Origin: Branchiostoma floridae
Lineage: Eukaryota; Chordata; Leptocardii; Amphioxiformes; Branchiostomatidae
Assembly: GCF_000003815.2 (NCBI RefSeq)
Contig: NC_049995.1
Coordinates: 15,657,163 to 15,721,162 of the forward strand
Reading direction: 5' to 3'
DNA length: 64,000 nucleotides
In this document: in pieces, positions 53,655 to 64,000 of the stretch
Position numbering within the stretch: position 1 is the stretch's first letter
Layout of the letters: each line of letters starts with the position of its first letter
Position numbers and translations under genes: made by a program
The notes under the pieces: model-generated
The model's database searches: none
What the model was told of the DNA's origin: nothing
What the model saw: only the letters and a program-made list of their open reading frames with translations

Positions 53655-53960
53655 TATCCGTGATGGTGCTTGCATTTGGAAACCACTCTTTTTATAGATT
53701 GGAAGGTCAAATTTTGTCCGAAAGAGGACTGTACAGGTCAATAGTGTCTTTCTTGCTTGTTTAGAACCGTAGCTTTTGATGTACGTCGGTATAAACAAGA
53801 CTTCAGTAGTAATAAGCCCTTAGGGTTATGATAGTCAGTGCTTACATTTGGGAAACATCATTTTTAATAAAGTTGAAGGTGAAATGTGATCGAAAAGAGG
53901 ACTGTTCAGGTCAATAGTGTCTTTCTTGCTTGTTTAGAATCTTAGCTTTTGATGTACATC
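53655..53960. repeat. Tandem duplication, about 178 bp unit, two units
   Basis: TGCTTGCATTTGG/TGCTTACATTTGG starts the similarity at about 53667 and 53840. Both units continue with AAGAGGACTGT, CAGGTCAATAGTGTCTTTCT, TGCTTGTTTAGAA and TAGCTTTTGATGTAC. Confidence 0.88.
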
Positions 53961-54020
53961 GGTGTAAACACAGCTTCGCTAATTGTCCTTTATGTATGTC
54001 TGCCCCAAAAGTGTGCCACG

Positions 54021-54384
54021 CAGGGTTGTAGCCAGCACCCGTCCTTCAGTCCTTTGAAGGAATTTTGCAGCTGGGGACTGAAAAAAAATTTGCCCATTCC
54101 GTCCTCTGTAATGGACAAAAATCTATATTTAAAGTCAGTAAAGATATGAAAAACTGTCTTCTTGTGTAATTTTTCACCTAAACAGATGAACAGCTTAGTC
54201 TACCAGCAAAATCTACACGCCAAAATGCAGGAAATTGGGTTTCAGAGGGTCTAGATTTCAAAATTTTTCAGGGAAGTATGCCCCCGGATCCCCTTAGGAA
54301 CGTTATGCCTTCGGCTCGACGTCTCATTCCTTTGGATTCAAAATCGAGGGGACTGAAAACGATTTCAGGCTGGCTACAACCCTG
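54021..54384. mobile_element. hAT-like MITE with 8 bp target duplication
   Basis: Ends CAGGGTTGTAGCCAGC and GCTGGCTACAACCCTG are a perfect 16-base inverted repeat. Flanking octamers GTGCCACG (54013-54020) and ATGCCACG (54385-54392) match at 7 of 8. The interior shares GCAGGAAATT, CAGAGGGT and GTATGCCCCCGGATCCC-like words with the large elements at 56612 and 60443, which suggests recombination or a shared core. Confidence 0.88.
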
Positions 54385-54523
54385 ATGCCACGCATCGCTC
54401 GCTCCTGTCAATATTGACATGATACCCAGACAAGGCGGGAGTCATTGGACTTTACATGTTGACTCCAGTGGGGACCTGTTTTGTGGCTTATAGCCAAGTA
54501 GAATTAGGCCTTAGTAACATGTG

Positions 54524-54874
54524 CAGGGCTCGAAATACCACCTGCATATGCAGGTTAGTGCAGGTAAAATTGGAGCTGTGCAGGTATTTCTGGTGTCTAC
54601 CTGCACCTAACCTGCACTGATCCATGTAAAGGGTTTTATACATGAATGTCCTATGATGTGGTTGTTTGCGGATTGTTATTAGCTGCATTGACTGTTACGA
54701 CGTATTAAGTATAAAAGAAAAAAAATAGCAATGGTTCCTGAACAATTTTAGTATGATTGATACTTCCTAAACTCTGACTGTCTGAGTGGTGCAGGTAAAA
54801 TTTGTCTGGTGCAGGTAATTTTCAGTGTTACCTGCACCAGTGCAAGTATGCAGAAAATAGTGTTTCAAGCCCTG
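54524..54874. mobile_element. hAT-like MITE rich in ACCTGCAC/GTGCAGGT words
   Basis: The left end CAGGGCTCGAAATAC is mirrored by GTGTTTCAAGCCCTG. ATGTG flanks both ends. The interior repeats GTGCAGGTAAAATT and its complement several times, with inverted CAGGTTAGTGCAGGT / ACCTGCACCTAACCTG. 351 bp. Confidence 0.8.
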
Positions 54875-55232
54875 ATGTGTAGTTTCAAACCTTCTCAGAG
54901 CGGGTTGCGGGTGTTTGTTTGATCTGAGCAAGCTGCTAAAAGCGAGAGTTGTAAATCTCACTTTTATGAGATCCAGCTTAAAGTATCCTGTAAGGTTTTA
55001 CGACATCTTAAGTCTCTTTACACGTGTGCTTGCATGTAAATGGTCCTTCTCAGTTTCTTGGCTGTTTCTCAACATGTATCATGCTGATCCTACAAGTTTT
55101 TATGTCGTTTCCAAACATCTATTGTTGTTGCAAAATGGAAAAGATTAGAAGCACTTTGCTATACTGTATGCCTCTTTGATAGATGATTTTGAATTTATGT
55201 ATGAAAAGAATTCAAAGACATTTTTTTAAATA

Positions 55233-55430
55233 CAGTTAAACCTACCATAAGGACCACAAGGCTATTGATATACAGTCACCTGTACTAGTGACCACCTCTA
55301 TAAAAGGACCACCTAGCCATTGTGGGACTACCTTTTTGGTAGTCCCTTACATGTAGATATTTGTTCCGTCTATTGTGACCACCTGTACGCATAGACCAAG
55401 GAAATATTTATATTTATGTAACGTCCTTGC
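55233..55430. mobile_element. MITE family C, diverged
   Basis: TACAGTTAAACCTACCATAA is followed by a second start TACAGTCACCTGTACTAGTG and GACCACCTCTA. The right end is degraded. Confidence 0.6.
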
Positions 55431-55485
55431 ATAGACCAGATTTTCTTTGTCTCCTGAGAGATCGATCTTCCTGTGGAGTTTCCAT

Positions 55486-55629
55486 ACTCTCCAAGCAGAG
55501 GTTAGGCTCTGGCTGTTTTTTTTAACGTTTTTTTAGTCGTTTTTATCGGGCTTTCTATTTTGTATTTTATCTTGCTGTGTCAAAACCTACTACTGGTGTA
55601 CTTCAAGAAAAATGACAAAATAGAAAGCC
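55486..55629. mobile_element. Left part of a MITE of the CTCCAAGCAGAGG family, cut by the gap
   Basis: CTCTCCAAGCAGAGGTTAGG leads to GGGCTTTCTATTTTGT, which is mirrored by ACAAAATAGAAAGCC at 55615-55629 just before the N run. The hairpin may have hindered assembly. Confidence 0.65.
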
Positions 55630-56543
55630 NNNNNNNNNNNNNNNNNNNNNNNNNNNNNNNNNNNNNNNNNNNNNNNNNNNNNNNNNNNNNNNNNNNNNNN
55701 NNNNNNNNNNNNNNNNNNNNNNNNNNNNNNNNNNNNNNNNNNNNNNNNNNNNNNNNNNNNNNNNNNNNNNNNNNNNNNNNNNNNNNNNNNNNNNNNNNNN
55801 NNNNNNNNNNNNNNNNNNNNNNNNNNNNNNNNNNNNNNNNNNNNNNNNNNNNNNNNNNNNNNNNNNNNNNNNNNNNNNNNNNNNNNNNNNNNNNNNNNNN
55901 NNNNNNNNNNNNNNNNNNNNNNNNNNNNNNNNNNNNNNNNNNNNNNNNNNNNNNNNNNNNNNNNNNNNNNNNNNNNNNNNNNNNNNNNNNNNNNNNNNNN
56001 NNNNNNNNNNNNNNNNNNNNNNNNNNNNNNNNNNNNNNNNNNNNNNNNNNNNNNNNNNNNNNNNNNNNNNNNNNNNNNNNNNNNNNNNNNNNNNNNNNNN
56101 NNNNNNNNNNNNNNNNNNNNNNNNNNNNNNNNNNNNNNNNNNNNNNNNNNNNNNNNNNNNNNNNNNNNNNNNNNNNNNNNNNNNNNNNNNNNNNNNNNNN
56201 NNNNNNNNNNNNNNNNNNNNNNNNNNNNNNNNNNNNNNNNNNNNNNNNNNNNNNNNNNNNNNNNNNNNNNNNNNNNNNNNNNNNNNNNNNNNNNNNNNNN
56301 NNNNNNNNNNNNNNNNNNNNNNNNNNNNNNNNNNNNNNNNNNNNNNNNNNNNNNNNNNNNNNNNNNNNNNNNNNNNNNNNNNNNNNNNNNNNNNNNNNNN
56401 NNNNNNNNNNNNNNNNNNNNNNNNNNNNNNNNNNNNNNNNNNNNNNNNNNNNNNNNNNNNNNNNNNNNNNNNNNNNNNNNNNNNNNNNNNNNNNNNNNNN
56501 NNNNNNNNNNNNNNNNNNNNNNNNNNNNNNNNNNNNNNNNNNN
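55630..56543. other. Assembly gap (914 N)
   Basis: 914 N. It probably hides the rest of one MITE and part of an inverted large element. Confidence 0.99.
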
Positions 56544-56611
56544 GCATAAAAGACTCGCACACGCATATTCAGTGGAACAAGACAATTTATTACGACGCTG
56601 TGAAGGAGCGT

Positions 56612-57143
56612 GTCAAAATCCCAAAATTTTCATATAGACATGACTGGACAAATAATACCCGGGCCAGATCACGGACTGCTGATTCCCCGAGCTTATAGTT
56701 ATAACGTATTTTGGGGGAGAAGGCGGACGTCGATTACTGAAAAACGGGAGTAAAAAAGTCAAATACCGGCATCCAATCTCAAGGGCATAATTTTCCTCTC
56801 AAATTGCAGGAAATTCTGTTTTAGAGGGTTTGAAAATCCAAATTTTCCCGGGGGAGCATGCCTGCCCCGACGCTGTGAAAAATCCTGGCGAGAACACTGG
56901 CGCCCTTGTGCCCTGACGTTTCTTCTTCTTCTTCTTCATCTTCATTCTTAAGATTATTTTATCGGTTGTTTTTCTACCCGTTTAATTATGCCTATCGGGG
57001 GGAGGGCCATGTTGATTTTTTTAGGTGGAGGGGGAGGGTCACGTTGAATTTTTTTGAGATGTGGGGGAGGGCCATCAAAAAAATTTTTGATCAGACTTCC
57101 AACGCACCAGCCCTCCCCCCCCCCGATAAATATCGTACGGTCC
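56612..57143 (-). mobile_element. End of a large TIR element, opposite orientation to 60443-62227
   Basis: Read on the minus strand, the segment starts GGGACCGTACGATATTTATC with a G run and continues AGGGCTGGTGCGTTGGAAGT, then GAGGGCCAT-containing repeats. A core with GCATGCTCCCCCGGGAAAAT and GAGAGGAAAATTATGCCC follows. It matches 60443-60968 over about 530 bases. TAA follows its end at 57144-57146. The other end is absent or inside the gap. Confidence 0.85.
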
Positions 57144-57548
57144 CTAATAAACTTCCTCTTACCAGTCACAAGAGCCAGTCGCCCAGTGAGCCGTCCTTCT
57201 TTGCTTTCTGCCATACTTGTACTTTGTGTACTCGTGTCGGTAAACTGGTTTGTCAAGAGAGTGACCTTCGACCTGAAAAGCACTGCCTGCGGCACAAGAC
57301 AACAATTGGGACACCGTTGGTTTGTTTCTCTGAACCTTTATTTATTCATGAACGCTCAAATCGGCCTGCTTTTCATTTAGATCTATAATAACCACGTATG
57401 TGGAAGGATTGACAAAACAGGTGACTATCAGCTTTTCAAGATGTCAACCCGAAGACCATGTCTGTAGGTTTGATCCACTCACACCGCGGTAAGGTCCCCT
57501 ACACTTTTCGATATTAAAGTGCGGCGGGTTCTGTAATGTGCGTGAGCT

Positions 57549-57742
57549 GTAGTCTCTACCAGACTCCGGATCGCTGGAAAATCGTAGAAATGGAACAAAT
57601 AGAGGAGTAAGCCGGCCAGAGGAATATAACCGTCCAGGGAACAGCTCGCGATCCTGGCCAGTTATATTCCTACTGGGCCGGCTTACTCTTCTATTTGTTA
57701 CATTTCTACGATTTTCCAGCGATCAGGAGTCTGGTAGAGACT
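57549..57742. mobile_element. Near-palindromic MITE (194 bp)
   Basis: Left arm GTAGTCTCTACCAGACTCC, then GATCGCTGGAAAATCGTAGA; the right arm is its inverted copy, ending GGAGTCTGGTAGAGACTAC. The arms are about 75 bases long with few mismatches. It abuts the family B MITE that starts at 57742, with the shared TA. Confidence 0.9.
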
Positions 57743-57962
57743 ACTGTAAATGCAGAAATGTTCGCGGTGGATTTATGTTCGCGGTTTTCGCGTTGGCCAT
57801 TTCACCGCGAATTTAAAACCACCGCGAACATTTTTCCAGGGCATTAACTTGATTAAGATACTACAGTGCATGGTGCTACCGCGAAATTAAAACCACCACG
57901 AAAGGTCCGTTTTCCCTCTACCGCGAAATTAAATCCCCGCGAACTTAAATGCATTTACAGTA
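57742..57962. mobile_element. MITE family B
   Basis: Ends TACTGTAAATGCAGAAATG and GCATTTACAGTA, interior with mirrored TTCGCGG and CCGCGAA words. 221 bp; it starts on the last base of the palindromic MITE. Confidence 0.9.
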
Positions 57963-57969
57963 TCTATGA

Positions 57970-59010
57970 TCTATGCATGCGCTGGGCTTGCCTGTGCTCG
58001 GCAGGGAACATCCATAGACTTTTTGGGGTGGGCAGTGGAGTCACACAGCTTCCAGTTAGAATTTTTATTCAGCCTGCTTACTATAATAAATAAATAAATT
58101 GAAGTAGAAACACTGCTTGTCCGATGTAATAAAGGATAAATGTGTCTATTATTCACAACATTTAAGTTTGACATTGAAACTGAAAGACACTTAGTGTCCT
58201 TATGTATTTCAGTTTACTTAATTGTTCAACTGTATTGTTATATGTCACACTAGAGTTTTGGCCAGCCCAATTTGAGAGTCATGTTTAGCCCGTAGGTGAC
58301 CTACTTCTGGTGGGGCTTGGCCTTCGCATCAAATATGTTTCGTTTACGATCTGCTGCCCCCGAGTTTATGATCTATGCGCTCTGCTTGCCTGTGCTCGGC
58401 AGGGTATGTGTTGGTTTTTATTGAAGGGGGGTCTCCATGTGCTCTTGCTCATGGCTGGTGGTGCATGCAGTTCATTGCCTTAGGACACTCCATCTTAATT
58501 TCTTGGTTCTTGGCTTGGAAAACTGTGGAAACCATAATATTTAATTTCATTTCATTTATGAAGGAATAACCGAATGAAACTACACTTAAGATGAGAGTCT
58601 GAAGAAAGTAACTCCATACTCACAGTCTCAGAGAGTGAATATAGTCAGATTCAAGTTTCATTCAAGCCTTCTGCTGTCATTTCATTTCGTGAGATTTTAC
58701 TTTGGAAAAAAAGTAAAAGTTCGACTAACTGAAATTTACTTTAAGTCCCCAAAATTTAATGACACAAAATTGATAAAAATCTATTTTCGTAAGTTTCAAC
58801 TACGCAAAGTAACAACATAGACTCCCCAACAATGACTCCCTGGTTCTTTTGGTAGAATTTTGCTTTTAAATATCTGACAACCAAGGAAATACTTTGGCGT
58901 GGTCTACATGTAATTTCCACCTGATAGGTTTTGCCCCACTTGTGAAGACTTGTTTACCTCCCTGTCCACAAGGCCAGTTATGTAGGTCACCCTGAGGTGC
59001 AGCTCTGTAC
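57970..59010. other. Non-coding interval with a short duplication
   Basis: TATGATCTATGC...GCTTGCCTGTGCTCGGCAGGG occurs at about 57964-58008 and 58367-58404. No exon or RNA gene seen. Confidence 0.5.
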
Positions 59011-59016
59011 TATAAG

Positions 59017-59220
59017 TACTGTAACTGCAGAAACTTTCACAGTGGTTTAATGTGTGGGTTTTCGCATTGGCTGCTTCACCGCGAACTTAAAACCACCGCG
59101 AACATTTTTCTATGGCATTAAGAGACTACAGTGCATGGTGCTACCGAGAACTTAAAATCACCGCGAAATCACCTGCTACAGCAAAATTAAATCCCCGCGA
59201 ACTTAAATGCATTTACAGTA
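59017..59220. mobile_element. MITE family B
   Basis: Ends TACTGTAACTGCAGAAAC and GCATTTACAGTA; interior CACCGCGAACTTAAAACCAC. It is flanked by ACTTGTTTAC...TCC words on both sides (58946 and 59221). Confidence 0.85.
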
Positions 59221-59224
59221 ACTT

Positions 59225-59765
59225 GTTTACTTCCATGTCCACTAGGGCAGCTATGTAGGTCAAACTGCTCAACTGATTACAGCCTTTCAAGTATTTCAAA
59301 GCTTCTGGTGAGCTAAAATTATCCCCTGGTACTTTCTCTTGGAGCAAAAGTGGAACGGCCCACTTTTTGTGGAGGGGGGGTGATCAAAATTGAGTGATGA
59401 AAGTAAAAAAGGAGATGTAAGGGTTTTTAAGACAATTTAAAAGACTTGCCTAAAATTTAGTAAAAACAGGACAGTGAGGTAAAGAGTAGGTAAAGACATG
59501 GCTACATGATAAAATGGAAAGGTCTGAAGTTGTAAAGAAATCTAGGTTTACCGACACAGGTAGCTGTCAAGAAAAAAAAAAAAAACATGACAAGGCCCTC
59601 GTTTTCATTTTAATATTCATAATGGTGACATATGTTACTTTTGTTAGTCCTAAAAAATGGAGCACTGGATTGTGTGAATGAAAAATCAAATGGAATAGCC
59701 CACAGGTGTTTCTAAATTCAGGTCTACCAACACCAGACTGAGAAAAACAATGTTGACCCACATGT
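59225..59765. other. Non-coding interval
   Basis: A G run at 59373-59380 and an A run at 59570-59584 are present. No gene or repeat boundary is recognised, apart from weak similarity of its last 80 bases to the following tandem array. Confidence 0.4.
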
Positions 59766-59774
59766 TATAGAAAT

Positions 59775-62470
59775 GTGCAAATCCTAAAGAATGTTGGAAG
59801 CTCACAATCTAACGTTCTTAAATGGAATTGGCCTACTGTTATTACAAAATCCAGATCAAGCAATACCAGAGTGGCAGAGAAGAAAAACAACATGGAGCCC
59901 CTACTGTATCTTCATGCTTGTGACATTGACCCACATATGATAGTACATGTAATTCGTAAATCCTCAAGAATGTTGGAAGCTGGTAATCTAACGTTTTTGA
60001 AATGGCATTGGTCTGCAGTTGTCGCAAAATCCAGGTCAACCAATACTGGAGCAGAGAAAAACAACATGGGGCGCTGTACTCTATCTACATAACATTGATC
60101 CAGATATTATGGTAATGCCTGAATCCTAAAGAATGTTGGAAGTTTGCAATCTATTTGTGTATGTTTTTTTTCAATGGAATTAGCCAGCCGTTGTGGCAAA
60201 ATCCAGGTCAACCAATACTAGAGCAGAAAACAACAACATGCGGCTCTGAACTGTTATCTACGTACGTGATTGGAACACTGACCCTAACTTTGCAAGGTAA
60301 TTTGAAAATCCTAAAGAATGTTGGAAATTCACAATGTAATGTCTTTAAAAAGGCACTGCGACAAAATCCAGTTCAACCAATACTAGAGCAGAGAAAAACA
60401 ACATGGGACTCTGATGTATCTACATAACATTGACCCAGATAAGGGACCGTACGATATTTATCGGGGGGGGAGGGCTGGTGCGTTGGAAGTCCGATCAAAA
60501 ATTTTTTTCATGGCCCTCCCCCCCATCTCAAAAAAATTTAACGTGACCCTCCCCCTCCACCCCAAAAAAATCAACATGGCCCTCCCCCCGACAGGCATCA
60601 TTAAAAGGGTAGAAAAACAACCGATAAAAACTTAAAGTAATAATTTAAAAGTTAAAGTAATATAGACGTCAGGGCACAAGGGCACCTGGCGTCCACCTGG
60701 TGTAGCCAGTGTTCTTGCCAGGATTTTTTCACAGCGTCGGGGCAGGGGTCCGGGGGCATGCTCCCCCGGGAAAATTTGGATTTTCAAACCCTCTAAAGCA
60801 GAATTTCCTGCAATTTGAGAGGAAAATTATGCCCTTTAGATTGGATGCCGTTTGCCTTTTTCTACTCCCGTTATTCAGAATAAACAAAATAACTATAAGC
60901 ACGGGGAATCAGCCGTCCGTGATCTGGCCCGGGTATTATTGTCATGTCTATATGAAAATTTTGGGTTATCGATGCTTCGAAACAGGGCTCTAGCCAGTGA
61001 GTTTGTCAGCCCATGGAAAAATCCTGCTAATTTTCTTCCGGCATTGACTGAGTAAAAAAATGTCTACCTCGTGCGATCGATGGTGCGTCCTCCCGCATCA
61101 AATACTAGTTTTTCCAGAGCATAGAATAACGACGCCATCACACCTTGTGTTTTTTTTTCTTCTATTTTGCCCGATGATTTTACTCAAATTAATTAAATTG
61201 GTCGGGTTTTACACGGGCGGGCCGCGCCGTCATTTTCCAGGAGCGTGCGTTCGTTTCCTGCGACCTCAGGTAACCCCGTTTTCGGCGTGAAATATTTGGC
61301 TGGATTTCTTTTTTTACATAGACCAAGAACGTTATACAAATGTACAATATACGAAGGAAGGCGATCTGCTGCGTCTTTGGCAGTGATCAGTGCCGGTGTA
61401 GCCTTGAAGGAGTAGCCAGAAAAGACGTCCCAACGTGCTGGGCGCTGCGATCGACCGTCCGTCTGGGGAGGGGGGGGCGTGCCGCGCCATGTGCCACGGA
61501 GTGCACAGCCGACTCGATCGACGCTTGACAGCAATATTGCGGCCCCTTTTCTGCCGCAAATTTTGCCCTTTTGAAACAAAAGAAATGTTGTAAATAAAAA
61601 AAATAAAGTTTATAGCTTTGGATTCTTCGCATAATTACCGCGCACCGCGCGTAGTTGAGGAAACCGTTTAATAGTAAATTGTTGGGGAAGAAACTTGCCA
61701 GACGACACGGGCGGCTCTGGGCGGCTACCAATATATCTAAAACGTGCCGCGCTCCGCCCATGCCCCAGTATAAATTGTAAAGGTAGGATTCCTTCTTATA
61801 AAGATAGATTTTTAAAAAGATTCCACACCGGTGGTACAGGTCAGCCTTTCTTTCAGATTTTTTATGGACACACTCACCCGAGCCGAGTGCGTCTTTCCAG
61901 AAAAAATAAGTCCCAAGACGGAATGACGTATGCCTGGCGGGAACGCTGGTCCAGGGCAGCGCCACTTTTTGGGGGACTTAGGGGGGCGAAGCCCCCCGGA
62001 AGCTGTTGCATTTTAGGCTATTCAGAAGGCTTATTTTATCAGTTTTAGGGCCATGTCAAGATATCAAAACAAACATAGTATAAACTATTCTTTCAAAAAA
62101 AATTAACATGGCCCTCCCCCTATCTTAAAAAAAATCAACATGGCCCTCCCCCCACCTAAAAAAAAATTAACATGGCCCTCCCCCCCTAACGCACCAGCCC
62201 TCCCCCCGATAAATATCGTACAGTCCCTAACATGTTAATGTGCAAATCCTAAAGAATGTTGGAAACTCACAATCTAACGTTTTAAAATGGAATTGGCTCG
62301 CAGTTGTCGCAAAATCGAAGTCAACCAATAACCAAAGAGAAAAACAACATTGTGGCCTAGTTCTGTGTAACATTGACCCACTTATGGTAATATCTATATC
62401 CTCGAAAGTGGAACACCTAACCTTGGAAACGAATCTCTTCTGTCATGTGCCAAAATTAGAAAAGCCTAGC
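59775..62470. repeat. Tandem array, 150-185 bp unit, five units, split by an insertion
   Basis: CCTAAAGAATGTTGGAA (CCTCAAGAATGTTGGAA once) starts at 59783, 59962, 60125, 60310 and 62248. Units continue with CACAATCTAACGTT, AATGGAATTGG, CAAAATCCAG, TCAACCAATACTA and AAAACAACATGG. The spacings are 179, 163 and 185. The last gap of 1938 becomes 150 after removing the 1785 bp element at 60443-62227 and one 3 bp target copy. Confidence 0.92.
60443..62227 (+). mobile_element. 1.8 kb non-autonomous TIR element, TAA target duplication
   Basis: The left end GGGACCGTACGATATTTATC, a G run and AGGGCTGGTGCGTT are mirrored by the right end AACGCACCAGCCCT, a C run and GATAAATATCGTACAGTCCC, a terminal repeat of about 42 bases with one clear mismatch. 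TAA flanks both sides (60440-60442 and 62228-62230). Subterminal GAGGGCCATGTTAATTTTTT-type units repeat several times at both ends. No transposase is visible. A 3 bp TAA duplication with GGG ends fits PIF/Harbinger-like elements. Confidence 0.88.
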
Positions 62471-62602
62471 TAAGCGCTATTCAATGTTGACGCTGGGTAT
62501 CATCATACTTTCAGTATCAGCCACAAATCTTACAATACATCTTTTCTTGCACATGACAGTGTGCAAGAACATAATTGTATAAATAGGAGGCGAGTAGAAA
62601 TA

Positions 62603-62703
62603 GACAGAAACAATATCCTGTTCCCTGGTATTCGAACCCGCACGGAGTCCAGGCCGCCAGATCACAAAGCCAGCAACGCAAACCACTATGCCAAAAGGCT
62701 AAG
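62603..62703 (-). mobile_element. tRNA-derived SINE head (antisense)
   Basis: On the minus strand an A box TTGGCATAGTGGTTTGC is followed about 45 bases later by a B box GGGTTCGAATACC, then CAGGGAACAGGATATTGTTT. The last words match the SINE at 31462-31945. A tRNA-like head is clear, but no intact tRNA cloverleaf is claimed. Confidence 0.75.
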
Positions 62704-62709
62704 AGCCCA

Positions 62710-64000
62710 TTCGGTTCCTTGTTGTCTTGAAGTCAAATTCCCTTCCCTTAAGATAGAACCTTAACCAAGATGATGAAGGGTTGGGAATTTTGTCACTGAC
62801 GTCGAATGTCATGTATTGTTTCTTTTTAAATATTTCATAACTTAATACCTTGCTGTAGCATCTTGTTATGAATTTATGACAAGCAAGCATTTGTATATTA
62901 TGAATTATTTGTGTACCCCATAGCTGTATAGCCATTGTTATGGTTTCTAAATGGCAAACATACAACCTTCCACCCTACTACTATACTTGTATATTCAACA
63001 AAACCGCAAATAGTCGGAACCTGTAAACTGGCCCCATCCTAGGCGAGAAGCTTATTGGCAGGGCCCCCTAGGCCTCTGTTTTCAAGGCCAGGCGAGTTTG
63101 ATGAATGCTGCCGAAGGATGTAAACAAACCGAGCATGTGACCAACCACTGACCTAGGGGGACTGGTGGAAGAAACCAACTGAAAAGGGGTGTTGCGGTGA
63201 ACAAATTCGTTTTAGATTTTACCCTTAATACCAAACAAATTTTAGGAAACACCTGTAACTGTATAGTTTAAGCATTTCAATTTTATGTTTTAGCATCAGT
63301 TTTGATCAGTATTAGTACTAAATTCGTGCACAAACGTTTTTATCAAGCTAGAGTTTCCCTAAAAGATGTTGAATGTTCCATATTCCATGTTGTTTTTGTC
63401 GACCTATATCTGGTTTCTTGGGGATGGTCTTTGGTATAATCGCATTTGTAGGCAGTAACACAGTTTGCACCAATTTGGTACCTTGCACTAGCACTATTTT
63501 GATTGAAATGATTAAGTGCTATTATCTACATATCACATGACAATATTTGGCAAAGCCAATCAATTTATCAATATAAGATCAATGAAATAATCAATTAATT
63601 GATTGAATGACTGAAACCTAGAAATTGAATTTCAACAGCAACCAAGATAGTCCATACTTAGATATTCTGACACACGCATGTTTCTTGTAAATTATAATTG
63701 CCCCCAAATTGATTTTTGATAGATGATACTTTCCAGGAAGGGCGTTGAATAAATTTCGAATGTATGCTGGCAAGGTCGTTGTCAGCTAAGGGTCGTCCCG
63801 CGCTATTTTTGTCCCGAGCGCATAGCAACAGCGGATCATTCTGACAGGTTGTTCCAAACAGGTTACCTCACTAGGCCCCGGGACATGAATATAACACTAT
63901 TTTAGAACCTACCATTGCTGACAGCGGGGGTGAATCTCAAAAATATTATTCTGAACTTATCCACGGCTTTTTTTGCATTTAAGAGAAATATTAGCATTCA
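62710..64000. other. Unassigned interval to the window end
   Basis: About 1.3 kb without a supported exon, RNA gene or terminal repeat. AATCAATTAATTGATTGA near 63589 is a short palindromic stretch. The zinc-finger exon of the ZNF395-like gene was looked for here and not found. Confidence 0.45.

Noticed and set aside
55560..56585. Frames of about 330 codons across the 914 N gap
   Set aside because: Made almost entirely of N; only a few real codons at each end.
62603..62703. Candidate antisense tRNA gene
   Set aside because: A and B boxes are present, but the acceptor stem does not close and the downstream sequence matches a dispersed SINE.

Overview
The window looks like intronic and intergenic DNA from an invertebrate chordate, most likely an amphioxus (Branchiostoma). 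This rests on the GT-AG exon structure, the very high density of short inverted-repeat elements, and several dispersed families that I recall as typical of lancelet DNA (TCTCCAAGCAGATCC..., TTCGCGG.../GCATTTACAGTA, ACAGTCAAACCTGT...). The species is an inference. Five runs of N (3783-3882, 6439-6538, 8390-9004, 11332-11431, 55630-56543) are assembly gaps; several lie beside microsatellites.

The one confidently recognised host gene is on the + strand. It is a member of the ZNF395 / ZNF704 / SLC2A4RG family (HDBP / GLUT4 enhancer factor). Exon 1 ends at 23964, exon 2 is 45376-45497 and exon 3 is 46211-46470. All three join in phase and give 310 residues, stopping just before the expected C2H2 zinc finger. 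I could not find the zinc-finger and C-terminal exons before 64000, so the gene probably runs past the window. Exon 2 sits inside an array of decayed copies of itself: six copies of its 5' half upstream and two copies of its 3' half downstream, separated by (AAAC)n tracts.

Intron 1 (about 21.4 kb) contains a complete DNA transposon of the pogo/Tigger group (25653-30951). It has matching terminal inverted repeats, a TA duplication, subterminal repeats and an intact DD35D transposase. The transposase appears to be spliced to a short acidic last exon (28885-28974). The rest of the intron holds tRNA-derived SINEs, hAT-, piggyBac- and Harbinger-like MITEs, several tandem arrays with 145-280 bp units, and a 162 bp insertion with a 23 bp target duplication. 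That insertion carries a hammerhead-ribozyme-like fold on the minus strand, as in Penelope-like retroelements.

Left of 22 kb the coding evidence is weak. Three groups of possible small exons were assembled from splice signals and phase only: 4683-8186, 15463-16306 and 16952-18104. The rest is repeats: a 3.7 kb TTCTT/AAGAA-rich element at 1-3714, a roughly 200 bp tandem array at 10177-11250, and GAGT, CATA and CA microsatellites. Right of 46.5 kb there is no recognisable coding sequence. That part holds MITEs, 150-180 bp tandem duplications and a 1.8 kb TIR element (60443-62227) whose removal restores the period of the tandem array it interrupts.
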